A stretch of 64,000 nucleotides of DNA from the NCBI RefSeq assembly GCF_000685015.1, contig NZ_BAYA01000019.1, positions 1-64,000 of the forward strand, written 5' to 3'. Below the pieces are notes generated by a model, which worked only from the letters and a program-made list of their open reading frames with translations, searched no databases and had not been told where the DNA came from. Positions 54,503 through 62,481 of the stretch are shown here, one piece after another (the first letter of the stretch is position 1; each line of letters opens with the position of its first letter). Made by a program: the position numbers and the translations under genes. The DNA is from Paraburkholderia bannensis NBRC 103871. GTDB lineage: Bacteria; Pseudomonadota; Gammaproteobacteria; Burkholderiales; Burkholderiaceae.

Positions 54503-54946
54503 CGGGGTTTGTGCTCGATCAAAGAAAGACGCGATGCGGCGTCGAGTTGATCTGGGCGAATTCGTTATTGGCGCTGTCGCGCTAAACGCTGTCCCGCATC
54601 GCTGCCAGCATTTGCGCCAGATTCAATTCACGTTGCGCTGAGTCATGAGTGCAGCAGAATATCCCGTCATCAACGCACGCATGCATTGATGCCAGGCAAG
54701 CCATACCGCCTGATCGCCTCATCGATTGCGAGCACCCAGCATTGCCATCGCGCATAACGGCGCAATTTTTCCTCAGTCATCCTGAAAAAATCTCAGGGCA
54801 TCTACCAGGTGTGATGTCGCTTCGTCGGATCCTTACACTACGCACCGTTGTAAGACAACCTGGCGGCAGCAAGCGCATTGTCAGATGAGTGGCTTGCCGA
54901 TCTCCGCGCTTCCCCGCACTCCCCACGCTCTCCGACGAGATCACAC
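54503..54946. other. Leader region of the GH28 gene
   Basis: 444 bases without a supported gene. The right part contains an A-rich stretch (about 54780-54790) and the dyad GTTGT-AAG-ACAAC at 54847-54859. A longer open frame from 54878 joins the GH28 frame but lacks a signal-peptide-compatible start, so translation from 54947 is preferred. Confidence 0.5.
54847..54859. promoter_or_regulatory. GntR-type operator candidate GTTGT-N3-ACAAC
   Basis: A perfect 5-bp dyad with a 3-bp centre, 87 bases upstream of the GH28 start. Uronate-responsive FadR-type GntR proteins use operators of the TTGT-N3-ACAA form. The link to pectin/uronate control is inferred. Confidence 0.4.
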
Positions 54947-56992
54947 ATGGCAATCCCCTCCTCCGGCAACGCCCCTGGTTTTCCTGAACGCGCCGATGCG
55001 CCGCGCCCGCGAATCGCATCGACGCTGCCTGGCGTGATGTGCGCCATGAGCGCGGCGCTCGCGCTTACCGCGTGCGGCGGCGCGGGGCCATCAGCGTCCA
55101 GTAACGGCAGCAACGGCAACGTCGAAAACAGCACGTCAGCGTCCGTGGCCGCATCGGCGAGCCAGAGCGCGGATAGTTCGCCCGCTGCAAGCGACGCGGC
55201 TGCAACGCCTGCATCCGGTACGCCCGCCACGCCCGCCAGCGACGCAACGGGTAGCACCACGCCAGCGACGCCCACTGCCGCCGGCTTCCAGGTCGGCACG
55301 ACGACCGCGGACAGCGCACTGCCGCCCGAACCCACACTGCCCGCCGCCAGCCAGGTCTGCGCAACGCTGAACGCCAACCTCACCGCCCAGCCCAACGGCC
55401 TGCTGCCCGACAGCGCCGACGCCGCCGACACCGCGCCCGACACGTCGCGCCTCCAGGCCGCGCTCACCAGTTGCACCAACGCCGCCAGCACGGGCATCGC
55501 CACCAACAAGGCCGTGCATCTGGTCGCGGGCCCCGGCGGCGCGAACGCGTTTCTCTCAGGCCCGCTCAACCTGCCGAGCGGCGTCACGCTCTGGATTGAC
55601 AGCGGCGTCACGCTGTACGCCTCGCGCGACCCGCGTCAGTACGACAAGACCAAAGGCACGGCAAGCTGCGGCCTGATCACCGCGAGCGACAACGGTTGCA
55701 ACGCGCTCATCACCGCGGCCAAAACGGCCAACAGCGCGGTGATGGGCGACGGCGTCATCGACGGTCGCGGCGGCAGCCCGCTCGTCAGCAGCATTGCCGG
55801 CGATCCGGCCTTGCTCAAGCGGCCCGACGGCAGCGCCATGAGCTGGTGGGATATCGGCTGGCAGGCCAACGTCGTGCAGAACGCCTCGCAGAACAATCCG
55901 CGCCTCATCCAGGTCAACAACGGCCGCAACTTCACGCTCTACCGCATCACGCTGCAGAACGCGCCCAAGTTCCATGTCGTGCCCAGCGGCATCGACGGTT
56001 TCGTCGCGTGGGGCGTCAAGATCTTCACGCCGACCGCCGCCTACGAGGCCATGACGAACTACCTGGGCGCGCCCTACAGCACGCTCAACGCGAAGAACAC
56101 CGATGGCATCGACCCCGCCAGTTCCGGGCCGATCACGAGCAATCCTGGCAACCCCGGCAAGCTCAGCGGCGACGCCAGCAATATCCTCGTCGCCTACACG
56201 TCGATCCGCACCGGCGACGACAACATGGCCATCAAGGGCGGCACGGGCGCCGTCAATGGCCGCACCTACAACGTCACCGTCGCGCACAGCCACTTCTACG
56301 AAGGCCACGGCATGTCGATCGGCAGCGAGTCCGCGGGTTCGGACAACGGAACGGCCAATACCGATGTCACCGCCGTCGATGGCACCTATCCGAGCGTGAG
56401 CAACGTGAATGTCTACGACCTCGTCATGGACGGCGCAGACAACGGCCTGCGCATCAAATCGGACTGGAGCCGCAGCGGGCTGATCGCCAATATCAATTAT
56501 TCGAACGTCTGTATTCGCACGGCGGATCCCACGGCCTCCCTGAAACCGCAGGCGCTGATTTTCTCGCCCTACTACAGCGCGACGACCAATGCCGGGCTCT
56601 ATCCGAACTTCCGCAATATCAATCTTGACGGCATCCGCATCGTCAATGCATCGGGCTATACGTTCCAGGGCTTCAATACGACGAGCCCGATTCTCGCGGG
56701 CAAGGGCTGGTCGGCGGGCGCGAGCGGTTTGCCGAATCCGCCGGTGATCAATCCGCTGCAAATCACGCTGAATAACGTGGTGGCCGATGTCGCGCCGCTG
56801 TCCATCGTGGCCGCCGACGCGCAGATCGCCGTCGGTGCGGGCGGCACGACGCTGCCGCTGCAAGGCCTGGGCAGCAGCGTGACGCTCACGCAATCGGCAA
56901 GCGGCGCGGCCAATCCGCCAGTCGATTGCAGCCTGGCGTTCGTGCCGTTCCCGGGAAGCCTGGGAGCCCTGGCGGCACGCCCGGTACGTTGA
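54947..56992 (+). CDS. GH28 (polygalacturonase-type) lipoprotein
   Basis: A 681-residue exported enzyme. The lipobox LTAC ends at C43, so it should be membrane-anchored after export. Residues 45-130 are a Ser/Ala/Thr/Pro-rich linker. The right-handed beta-helix follows, with all GH28 catalytic motifs: NTD at 384-386, DD at 424-425, GHG at 453-455 and RIK at 502-504. GH28 enzymes hydrolyse galacturonan or rhamnogalacturonan. The long N-terminal segment (130-250) resembles that of exo-acting bacterial members. The next gene on this strand, 122 bases on, is a DUF1328 peptide. It fits plant-associated life. Confidence 0.92.
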   Translation: MAIPSSGNAPGFPERADAPRPRIASTLPGVMCAMSAALALTACGGAGPSASSNGSNGNVENSTSASVAASASQSADSSPAASDAAATPASGTPATPASDATGSTTPATPTAAGFQVGTTTADSALPPEPTLPAASQVCATLNANLTAQPNGLLPDSADAADTAPDTSRLQAALTSCTNAASTGIATNKAVHLVAGPGGANAFLSGPLNLPSGVTLWIDSGVTLYASRDPRQYDKTKGTASCGLITASDNGCNALITAAKTANSAVMGDGVIDGRGGSPLVSSIAGDPALLKRPDGSAMSWWDIGWQANVVQNASQNNPRLIQVNNGRNFTLYRITLQNAPKFHVVPSGIDGFVAWGVKIFTPTAAYEAMTNYLGAPYSTLNAKNTDGIDPASSGPITSNPGNPGKLSGDASNILVAYTSIRTGDDNMAIKGGTGAVNGRTYNVTVAHSHFYEGHGMSIGSESAGSDNGTANTDVTAVDGTYPSVSNVNVYDLVMDGADNGLRIKSDWSRSGLIANINYSNVCIRTADPTASLKPQALIFSPYYSATTNAGLYPNFRNINLDGIRIVNASGYTFQGFNTTSPILAGKGWSAGASGLPNPPVINPLQITLNNVVADVAPLSIVAADAQIAVGAGGTTLPLQGLGSSVTLTQSASGAANPPVDCSLAFVPFPGSLGALAARPVR

Positions 56993-57114
56993 GCGGGATT
57001 TTCGTTCGCGAGCCGGGCCGGGCCGGGCACACCGCTTGCTGCCACCTTACAGCATCCAATCAGCCCAGTCCTGGCGAGCGCCTGGCGCCGCCCACACGCG
57101 AGGAGAAAATCGAA

Positions 57115-57291
57115 ATGCTGAAACTGGCCCTGTTCTTTGCTATCGTGGCCGTCATTGCGGCCCTGCTCGGCTTCACGGGCGTCGCCGCAGGCGCGGCCGC
57201 CATCGCCAAGATCCTGTTCTTTATCTTCCTCATCCTGTGCGTTGCATTCCTGCTGCTCGGGGTGTTCGTCGCGAAGAAGATCGTCGATTAG
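57115..57291 (+). CDS. DUF1328 (YtjA-like) small membrane protein
   Basis: A 58-residue protein with two hydrophobic segments: 'MLKLALFFAIVAVIAALLGFTGVAAGAAAIAKILFFIFLILCVAFLLLGVFVAKKI' is a textbook DUF1328 sequence. Function is unknown; E. coli YtjA is stress-related in some studies. AGGAG lies nine bases before the ATG. It is monocistronic. Confidence 0.92.
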   Translation: MLKLALFFAIVAVIAALLGFTGVAAGAAAIAKILFFIFLILCVAFLLLGVFVAKKIVD

Positions 57292-57631
57292 CGGTGCGGG
57301 CCTGCGTTGCCGCGATGGCAGCGCAGGCCCCGCCTCGACGCCCAGGATAGCCAAAGACATTTAACGGTTCAGCCCCGCCGCGCGGCATTCGCCCGCGCAT
57401 CCATCCGCTTTCATCGGCCTTTCCCGGCTTTGCGATTGACTCGCACTTAAATTTTTCATGTCAAAAACCTAAACCAAGTTTCATTTTGCAGGCCATTTTC
57501 GACATGTACCTGTAATTGCATTTCCTTAAATTCTCGGTTCCTGCTGCATCGCTGCGAACCATGTGAATTGGACTCCTAACCACACGCTCGTCCATACGCA
57601 TGGTGACTTATCTTTCTACTACGGAACCGAC
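57292..57631. other. Leader region of the first porin gene
   Basis: 340 bases without a gene. The segment 57440-57530 is A+T rich (e.g. TTAAATTTTTCATG, CATTTCCTTAAATTC) and most likely holds the porin promoter, leaving a 5' leader of about 100 bases, as is common for porins under post-transcriptional control. Confidence 0.45.
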
Positions 57632-58804
57632 ATGAAAAAAGCGTTGTTGAATACTCTCGCGCTCGCCACCCTGGCTGCGTCGTCGATGGCGCACGCGCAA
57701 AGCAGCGTCACCCTGTACGGCACGGTCGATGCGGGTCTCGACTACATCAGCAACCAGAAATCGTCGGCAGGTCACGGCGCTACGTATGGCATGCAGTCCG
57801 GCAACGTCAGCACGAGCCGCTGGGGCCTGCGCGGCGCCGAGGACCTGGGCGGCGGCCTCAAGGCGATCTTCGACCTTGAAAACGGCTTCTCGACCGTGAC
57901 CGGCAAGGGCTCGAACGGCGGCTATATGTTCGGCCGGCAGGCCTGGGTGGGCCTGTCGAGCGACCAGTACGGCACGCTCACGCTGGGCCGCCAGTACGAC
58001 GCGCTGGTCGACATGATCGCGCCGATGTCGGCAACCGGTTCGGGCTTCGGCGGCAACATTGCCGATCACCCGTTCGACAACGACAACCTGAACAACGACG
58101 TCCGCATGAACAATGCGATCAAGTTCCGCAGCGCGACCTACGCGGGCTTCCAGGCCGAAGCGGCCTATGCGTTCAGCAACGCGGGCGGCGCGTTCGCGCA
58201 GAACAGCGCCTACACGTTCGGCGCATCGTGGAACGGCGGCCCGATCAACCTGGCGGTCGCGTACTTCCAGGGCAACGAACCGGGCTCGACCACGAGCGGC
58301 GCATTGTCGGCAGGCACCAACACCGACAACGATCCGATCTTCGTCTCGAACCGCACCCGCACGCTGGGCGCGGGCGGCAGCTACACGATCGGCGCGGCCA
58401 AGGTCGGCCTCGTGTTCACGCGCTCGATGATCGCTTCGCCGACGGAAATCGCGCAAGGCGGCTCGCTTAACTCGTTCTCCGCCGACTACCTGACGTTCAA
58501 CAACTTCGAACTGAACGGCCGCTACCAGCTCACGCCGCAATTCAGCCTGGGCGGCTCGTACGTGTACACGGACGGTTCGCTGAGCCGCACGTCGGGCAAT
58601 GCGTCGCCGCACTGGAACCAGTTCATGCTGCAGGCCGACTACGCACTCTCGAAGCGCACCGACCTGTACCTCGAAGGCGTGTACCAGCGCGTTTCGGGCG
58701 CCAACGGCATCTCGGTGCTGGGCAATGCGTCGATCTACAACCTCGCGGCTTCGTCGAGCAACACGCAGGCCGTGGTGGCAGCAGGCATGCGCCTGAAGTT
58801 CTGA
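57632..58804 (+). CDS. Outer-membrane porin, Burkholderiales trimeric type
   Basis: A 390-residue porin. Signal peptide MKKALLNTLALATLAASSMA, cleaved after AHA. The mature protein starts QSSVTLYGTVDAGLDYIS, has 'RWGLRGAEDLGGGLKAIFDLENGFS' and 'RQAWVGLSSDQYGTLTLGRQYD' (strand pattern of OmpC-like 16-stranded porins) and ends in Phe (RLKF) for BAM recognition. It should be a general diffusion channel. The start at 57632 gives the standard signal peptide; the frame open to 57563 is untranslated leader. Confidence 0.95.
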   Translation: MKKALLNTLALATLAASSMAHAQSSVTLYGTVDAGLDYISNQKSSAGHGATYGMQSGNVSTSRWGLRGAEDLGGGLKAIFDLENGFSTVTGKGSNGGYMFGRQAWVGLSSDQYGTLTLGRQYDALVDMIAPMSATGSGFGGNIADHPFDNDNLNNDVRMNNAIKFRSATYAGFQAEAAYAFSNAGGAFAQNSAYTFGASWNGGPINLAVAYFQGNEPGSTTSGALSAGTNTDNDPIFVSNRTRTLGAGGSYTIGAAKVGLVFTRSMIASPTEIAQGGSLNSFSADYLTFNNFELNGRYQLTPQFSLGGSYVYTDGSLSRTSGNASPHWNQFMLQADYALSKRTDLYLEGVYQRVSGANGISVLGNASIYNLAASSSNTQAVVAAGMRLKF

Positions 58805-58850
58805 TGATTCGAACGATTCGGGCGAAAGCCCGAATTCAATTCGTGAATGC

Positions 58851-58892
58851 GGCGGAGCGAATGGTCGTGATGACCGGCGCTCCGCCGTTTTT
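58851..58892 (+). terminator. Intrinsic terminator after the first porin gene
   Basis: GGCGGAGCG (58851-58859) pairs with CGCTCCGCC (58878-58886), followed by G and five T. It is 47 bases past the porin stop and directly abuts the convergent PPC-domain gene. Confidence 0.88.
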
Positions 58893-59291
58893 CTATTCGT
58901 CCTTGCGTACGACGAGTTCCGTAAAACCCGTCTGCGCATCATGCTCGCGCGCAAAGCGAAAACCCGGCAGCAGCATCACCAGCACTTCCGCCGTGGTGCG
59001 AACGATACAGCCGTGCGCGACGTGACCGCCAGAGACACGTCCCTGCGCATCGGACACGCTCATATGCAGGTGCGGGCCATCGGGCGACCACGTGCCCGCC
59101 AGCGTGAGAATTTCGTAGTCTCCGTACATTGTCGTGGGCTCATCGATACCCGCGTAGCGCAATGCCACGGCGCTCAGGCTGCCGATCCCCTGCACGACAT
59201 AGACCGCGTTCACGCGCTGCTGCTGGATCGCACGGCCAAGCGCATCGCGCAGGTCATCGCCAGGCGACAGTCGCAAAGGTAGCGCCTGCAT
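58893..59291 (-). CDS. PPC/DUF296 domain protein
   Basis: A 132-residue stand-alone PPC domain: 'MQALPLRLSPGDDLRDALGRAIQQQRVNAVYVVQGIGSLSAVALRYAG', 'YEILTLAGTWSPDGPHLHMSVSDAQGRVSGGHVAHGCIVRTTAEVLVMLL'. PPC domains form trimers and in plants sit in AT-hook DNA-binding proteins; the bacterial role is unknown. The G.HLH.S.SD..G...GGH core suggests a metal or ligand site. It is convergent with the porin and lies divergent from the next gene. Confidence 0.9.
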   Translation of the reverse strand: MQALPLRLSPGDDLRDALGRAIQQQRVNAVYVVQGIGSLSAVALRYAGIDEPTTMYGDYEILTLAGTWSPDGPHLHMSVSDAQGRVSGGHVAHGCIVRTTAEVLVMLLPGFRFAREHDAQTGFTELVVRKDE

Positions 59292-59413
59292 GTTCGCTCC
59301 TCTCGTGGGTTCAAGCGCCCCAGATTAAGGCGGTTCGCAGCGGCGCGCAATCGGTGGATCAGTGGATCAGTGGCGTAGTATCGAAGGCGTCCGGCTCATC
59401 AGGAGCGGCGCCC

Positions 59414-60589
59414 ATGCCCTCGACTGCTCCCGTCGTTCTATTCGGTGCGTTCGATCGCCACAATCTCGGCGATCTATTGTTTCCTCATGTGCTCTCGCAC
59501 ATGCTTGCCCCACGCGAGGTTCATTTTGCAGGGCTTGCTGCGCGTGACCTGCGCGCGTTCGGCGGACATCGAATCATCGCCATCGATGAAATCGCCGCCA
59601 GCGGCTACGCGTTCGATCTCGTTCACGCGGGCGGTGAGCTATTGACCTGCGATGCATGGGAAGCCGCGGTGATGCTTGCACCGCCGCAGCGCGTGCCGGC
59701 GCTCATTGCCGAGGAAAACACATGGAAGGCCGATCCGCTTGCGTGGTCGCAACGTCACCTCGGCCTGGCGGCTCGCGCGCCTTATGTCCTTTCTAAAGCC
59801 GCATTGCATCGCTCGTGCTTGATCTTTCATGCGATGGGCGGCGCGGGCCTCGATCGTCGTGACGAGGCCTTTCGCGACGAAGTCATCGACAAACTCAAGC
59901 AAGCCGATCAAGTCAGCGTGCGCGATCGCCGGACACACGCTCATCTGCGCGCGCGGGGCATCGACGCGGCGCTGATCCCCGATCCTGCCGTGATGGTCGC
60001 CGAATTATTTGGCGCACGCCTGCGCGCTCATGCGGCACGCGCCATCGTCGACGCTTTCCCACAGGGCTACGCGGCCATTCAATTCGACGCAAGTTTTGGC
60101 GACGACGCCATGCTCGACGTGCTGGCGCGCGAACTCTCGCGTGTCGCGAAGGAGCATGGCCTCGCCATCGTCCTGTTTCGTGCAGGCGCTGCGCCGTGGC
60201 ACGACGACCTCGACGCATACGCGCGCCTGCAGCAGCGTCTTCCCGCGCAGACCACGTTATTCGATTCGCCGAACATCTGGGACATCTGCGCGCTGATCGC
60301 ATCGAGCCGCGTCTACGCTGGCAGCAGCCTGCACGGCAGGATCGTGGCGATGGCCTGCGCGATACCGCGCGTCAATATCGTGCACAGAGAGGAGAGATTG
60401 CAGCCGCCCAAACAAGCCGCTTTTGCAGCGACATGGGAGCCACGGAAAGTCGCCGCAACGGCGAATGGAGAAGAACTGGCGGAGGCGATCGGCGCTGCAT
60501 TGCAAACGGACGCCGCACTACTTCGCCACACAGCAGACGACCTGGCGCGCCGCTATCGCGGGGCTTTCGAAGCAACAATGGCCCTATAA
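59414..60589 (+). CDS. Polysaccharide pyruvyl transferase-family protein
   Basis: A 391-residue protein: 'VVLFGAFDRHNLGDLLFPHVLSHML' (N-terminal G.F...N.GD motif), 'QVSVRDRRTHAHLRARGIDAALIPDPAVM' and 'VYAGSSLHGRIVAMACAIPRVNI' are hallmarks of the family, which adds ketal pyruvate to surface sugars. No glycan genes flank it, so the acceptor is unclear. The ATG at 59414 follows AGGAG by eight bases; the longer frame upstream is antisense to the PPC gene. Confidence 0.87.
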   Translation: MPSTAPVVLFGAFDRHNLGDLLFPHVLSHMLAPREVHFAGLAARDLRAFGGHRIIAIDEIAASGYAFDLVHAGGELLTCDAWEAAVMLAPPQRVPALIAEENTWKADPLAWSQRHLGLAARAPYVLSKAALHRSCLIFHAMGGAGLDRRDEAFRDEVIDKLKQADQVSVRDRRTHAHLRARGIDAALIPDPAVMVAELFGARLRAHAARAIVDAFPQGYAAIQFDASFGDDAMLDVLARELSRVAKEHGLAIVLFRAGAAPWHDDLDAYARLQQRLPAQTTLFDSPNIWDICALIASSRVYAGSSLHGRIVAMACAIPRVNIVHREERLQPPKQAAFAATWEPRKVAATANGEELAEAIGAALQTDAALLRHTADDLARRYRGAFEATMAL

Positions 60590-60599
60590 AACAAGGCCC

Positions 60600-60659
60600 A
60601 AAACGCAACCGGCCCGTCGGCGAAACATGCCTTGTGAGCACATTTCGCACGACGGGCCA
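60600..60659 (-). terminator. Terminator-like hairpin after the second porin gene
   Basis: GGCCCGTCGGCGAAA (60612-60626) pairs with TTTCGC-A-CGACGGGCC (60644-60659, one bulged base). On the minus strand the stem is followed by a GCGTTTT tract. It lies about 90 bases past the stop of the porin at 60749-61915. Confidence 0.6.
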
Positions 60660-60748
60660 GCTGTGACGCTTGCCGTCTAACGCGCGGGCGAACCGGCCGA
60701 TCCGCCGCGCGCGCTATTCAGCCTGCGTATGAAGCAGTCAGGCTTCGA

Positions 60749-61915
60749 TTAGAAGCGGTGACGCAGACCAACCGTTGCAGCGACCTGGTTTTGCGAGGTC
60801 GACGGCGACAGCGTGTTGATCATAGCAACGTTCGCACGGCCATTGCCGAACGAGCCCGAAGCGTGCTGGTAGACGCCTTCGACGTACACGTCGGTGCGCT
60901 TCGACAGCGAGTAGTCAGCTTGCAGCGAAGCCGTTTGCCACTTCGGATCGGTCGAACCAGCCGAGCTCTTCAGCTTGCCGTCCGTGAACGTGTACGAAGC
61001 GTCCAGGCTCAGGGCCGGGGTCAGTGCGTAACGGCCGTTCAGCTCGAAGTTGTCGAGGTGCAGGTTCGTGCCGGTCGGAACGACGAAGTTCGTCGCTGCG
61101 CCGTCTTGCGAGCCAGCCAGCAGGTTTTCGTATTGCGTGTGGGTCCACACGAAGCCGACCGTTGCCGGGCCGTACGTGTAGTTCACGCCAGCACCCATCG
61201 TGCGCTGCGTTTGCGCCGTCAGGTTGAAGTTGCTGCTGTTGCCTGCGTTGACTGCGCCGCTCGACTGGTTCGACTGGTTAATCGAGTTGTTCATCTGCAG
61301 GTAAGCTGCCGATGCGTTCAGCGGGCCGTTGTTGTACGAAGCACCAACGCTCCATGCGCGGTTGTTCGAGAACTGGCCAGCGTCGTTGCTGAAGCCGTAC
61401 AGGCCGCCGAACTTGAAGCCAGCGTAGTTGACGCTCGTGTACTTCACTGCGTTCTTGATCGAGAACGAGTGGTCGAGGTTGTCGTTGTCGAACGGGTGAG
61501 CGGCCAGGTTGTTGCCGTAGCCAGCGCCTGCTTCCGACAGCGGCGACAGGAAGTCAACCATCGAGTCGTACTGGCGGCCCAGCGTCAGCGTGCCGAAACG
61601 GTCGCTTTGCAGACCGACGAACGCTTGACGGTTGAACATCGTGTTGCTTTCCGACTGCTTGCCGTTGCCCAGGTTGAAGCCGTTTTCCAACGTGAAGACT
61701 GCATGCAGACCGCCGCCCAGGTCTTCGCTGCCCTTCAGGCCGAAGTACGTGTCCGACAGCGAGCCGCTGCCCTGGTTCCATGCCGAGTGGCCGCCAGCGT
61801 TGTTCGCGTAGACGATACCCGCATCCAGCGAACCGTACAGCGTGACGCTGCTTTGTGCGTGAGCCGAAACTGCGAACGCGCTCAGGACGCCCGCGATGAT
61901 CAGAGTGTTCTTCAT
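60749..61915 (-). CDS. Outer-membrane porin, Burkholderiales trimeric type
   Basis: A 388-residue porin with signal MKNTLIIAGVLSAFAVSAHA and mature start QSSVTLYGSLDAGIVYANN. It shares 'EDLGGGLHAVFTLENGFN', 'RQAFVGLQSDRFGTLTLGRQYDSMVDFLSPLS' and the terminal Phe (GLRHRF) with the porin at 57632 and is probably its paralogue, though it is on the other strand. The coding strand uses a narrow codon set, typical of highly expressed genes. The 5' leader lies in the A+T-rich 61916-62150 stretch. Confidence 0.95.
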   Translation of the reverse strand: MKNTLIIAGVLSAFAVSAHAQSSVTLYGSLDAGIVYANNAGGHSAWNQGSGSLSDTYFGLKGSEDLGGGLHAVFTLENGFNLGNGKQSESNTMFNRQAFVGLQSDRFGTLTLGRQYDSMVDFLSPLSEAGAGYGNNLAAHPFDNDNLDHSFSIKNAVKYTSVNYAGFKFGGLYGFSNDAGQFSNNRAWSVGASYNNGPLNASAAYLQMNNSINQSNQSSGAVNAGNSSNFNLTAQTQRTMGAGVNYTYGPATVGFVWTHTQYENLLAGSQDGAATNFVVPTGTNLHLDNFELNGRYALTPALSLDASYTFTDGKLKSSAGSTDPKWQTASLQADYSLSKRTDVYVEGVYQHASGSFGNGRANVAMINTLSPSTSQNQVAATVGLRHRF

Positions 61916-62287
61916 GACTTTCCTAAATAAACTTGCTTGACTTGCTTTGACTTGCAGATCGCAATGAGACGGCTCCGGGTATAGGTGCCATCCCGCAATC
62001 TCCGGCGAAGTTTAAGTGCCACAGACGGTAAAGCGGATGATTTACACGGTGGAACAGATATTTGCGAAATATGGAAATATCGAGTTTTTGGCGCTTAAAA
62101 CCTTGTCTCAAAAGGGAAAATTCCTACTGCGTTCGTCATCTGGCTGTCACACAGCTGTGGCAATCACGCGACGCTGTTGTCAAGTTAGTGAATTTGATTA
62201 TTGTCAAAAGAAGCTCAATTTGGACTCAACCCCTATGCTAATATTTCGCCCTCTGTGGTAACTCCGGAACAGTTGCCAAGGACTAAT

Positions 62288-62320
62288 GGGGTGGCCGAGT
62301 CTGCGGCCACCCCATTTTTA
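62288..62320 (+). terminator. Orphan plus-strand intrinsic terminator
   Basis: GGGGTGGCCG (62288-62297) pairs perfectly with CGGCCACCCC (62304-62313) around a 6-base loop, followed by ATTTTTATTT. The T-run is on the plus strand only. No plus-strand gene lies upstream, so it may end an unannotated small RNA. Confidence 0.8.
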
Positions 62321-62356
62321 TTTGTGGCCCGTCACCATCCTGAAAGCCTCCGGACG

Positions 62357-62392
62357 AGAAAAAGCCGGCGCACCGATAATCGGCACACCGGC
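62357..62392 (-). terminator. Intrinsic terminator of the EmrB-like gene
   Basis: On the minus strand GCCGG...CCGAT pairs with ATCGG...CCGGC (62364-62392) and is followed by five T (the A-run at 62359-62363). It lies 90 bases past the efflux stop codon. Confidence 0.75.
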
Positions 62393-62413
62393 TCCCGGAA
62401 AATCCGCCAGTTA

Positions 62414-62450
62414 ATTTACAACCCGTAACACTCGATTACGGGTTGTAAAT
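62414..62450. repeat. 15-bp perfect hairpin
   Basis: ATTTACAACCCGTAA (62414-62428) is exactly inverted at 62436-62450 with a 7-base loop. Flanks lack a long T-run. It sits in the 3' untranslated region of the efflux gene, so it may protect the mRNA end or act as a second terminator. Confidence 0.7.
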
Positions 62451-62481
62451 CCGCGCTTTAAGCGCGTGATAAAGACCGTTA

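Larger units (their letters stand above)
61916..62481. other. 566-bp gap with regulatory structures
   Basis: No supported protein gene. The left half is the A+T-rich promoter/leader of the minus-strand porin. The right half holds a plus-strand terminator (62288-62320), a minus-strand terminator for the efflux gene (62357-62392), a 15-bp perfect hairpin (62414-62450) and a small dyad CGCGCTT-T-AAGCGCG (62452-62466). Confidence 0.65.

Noticed and set aside
55556..56893. 445-codon open frame antisense to the GH28 gene
   Set aside because: Arg/Val/Asp-rich shadow translation; the plus strand carries all GH28 catalytic motifs.
57608..58954. 448-codon open frame antisense to the porin gene
   Set aside because: Shadow of strongly biased porin codons; the same kind of shadow occurs opposite the second porin (60758-61930).
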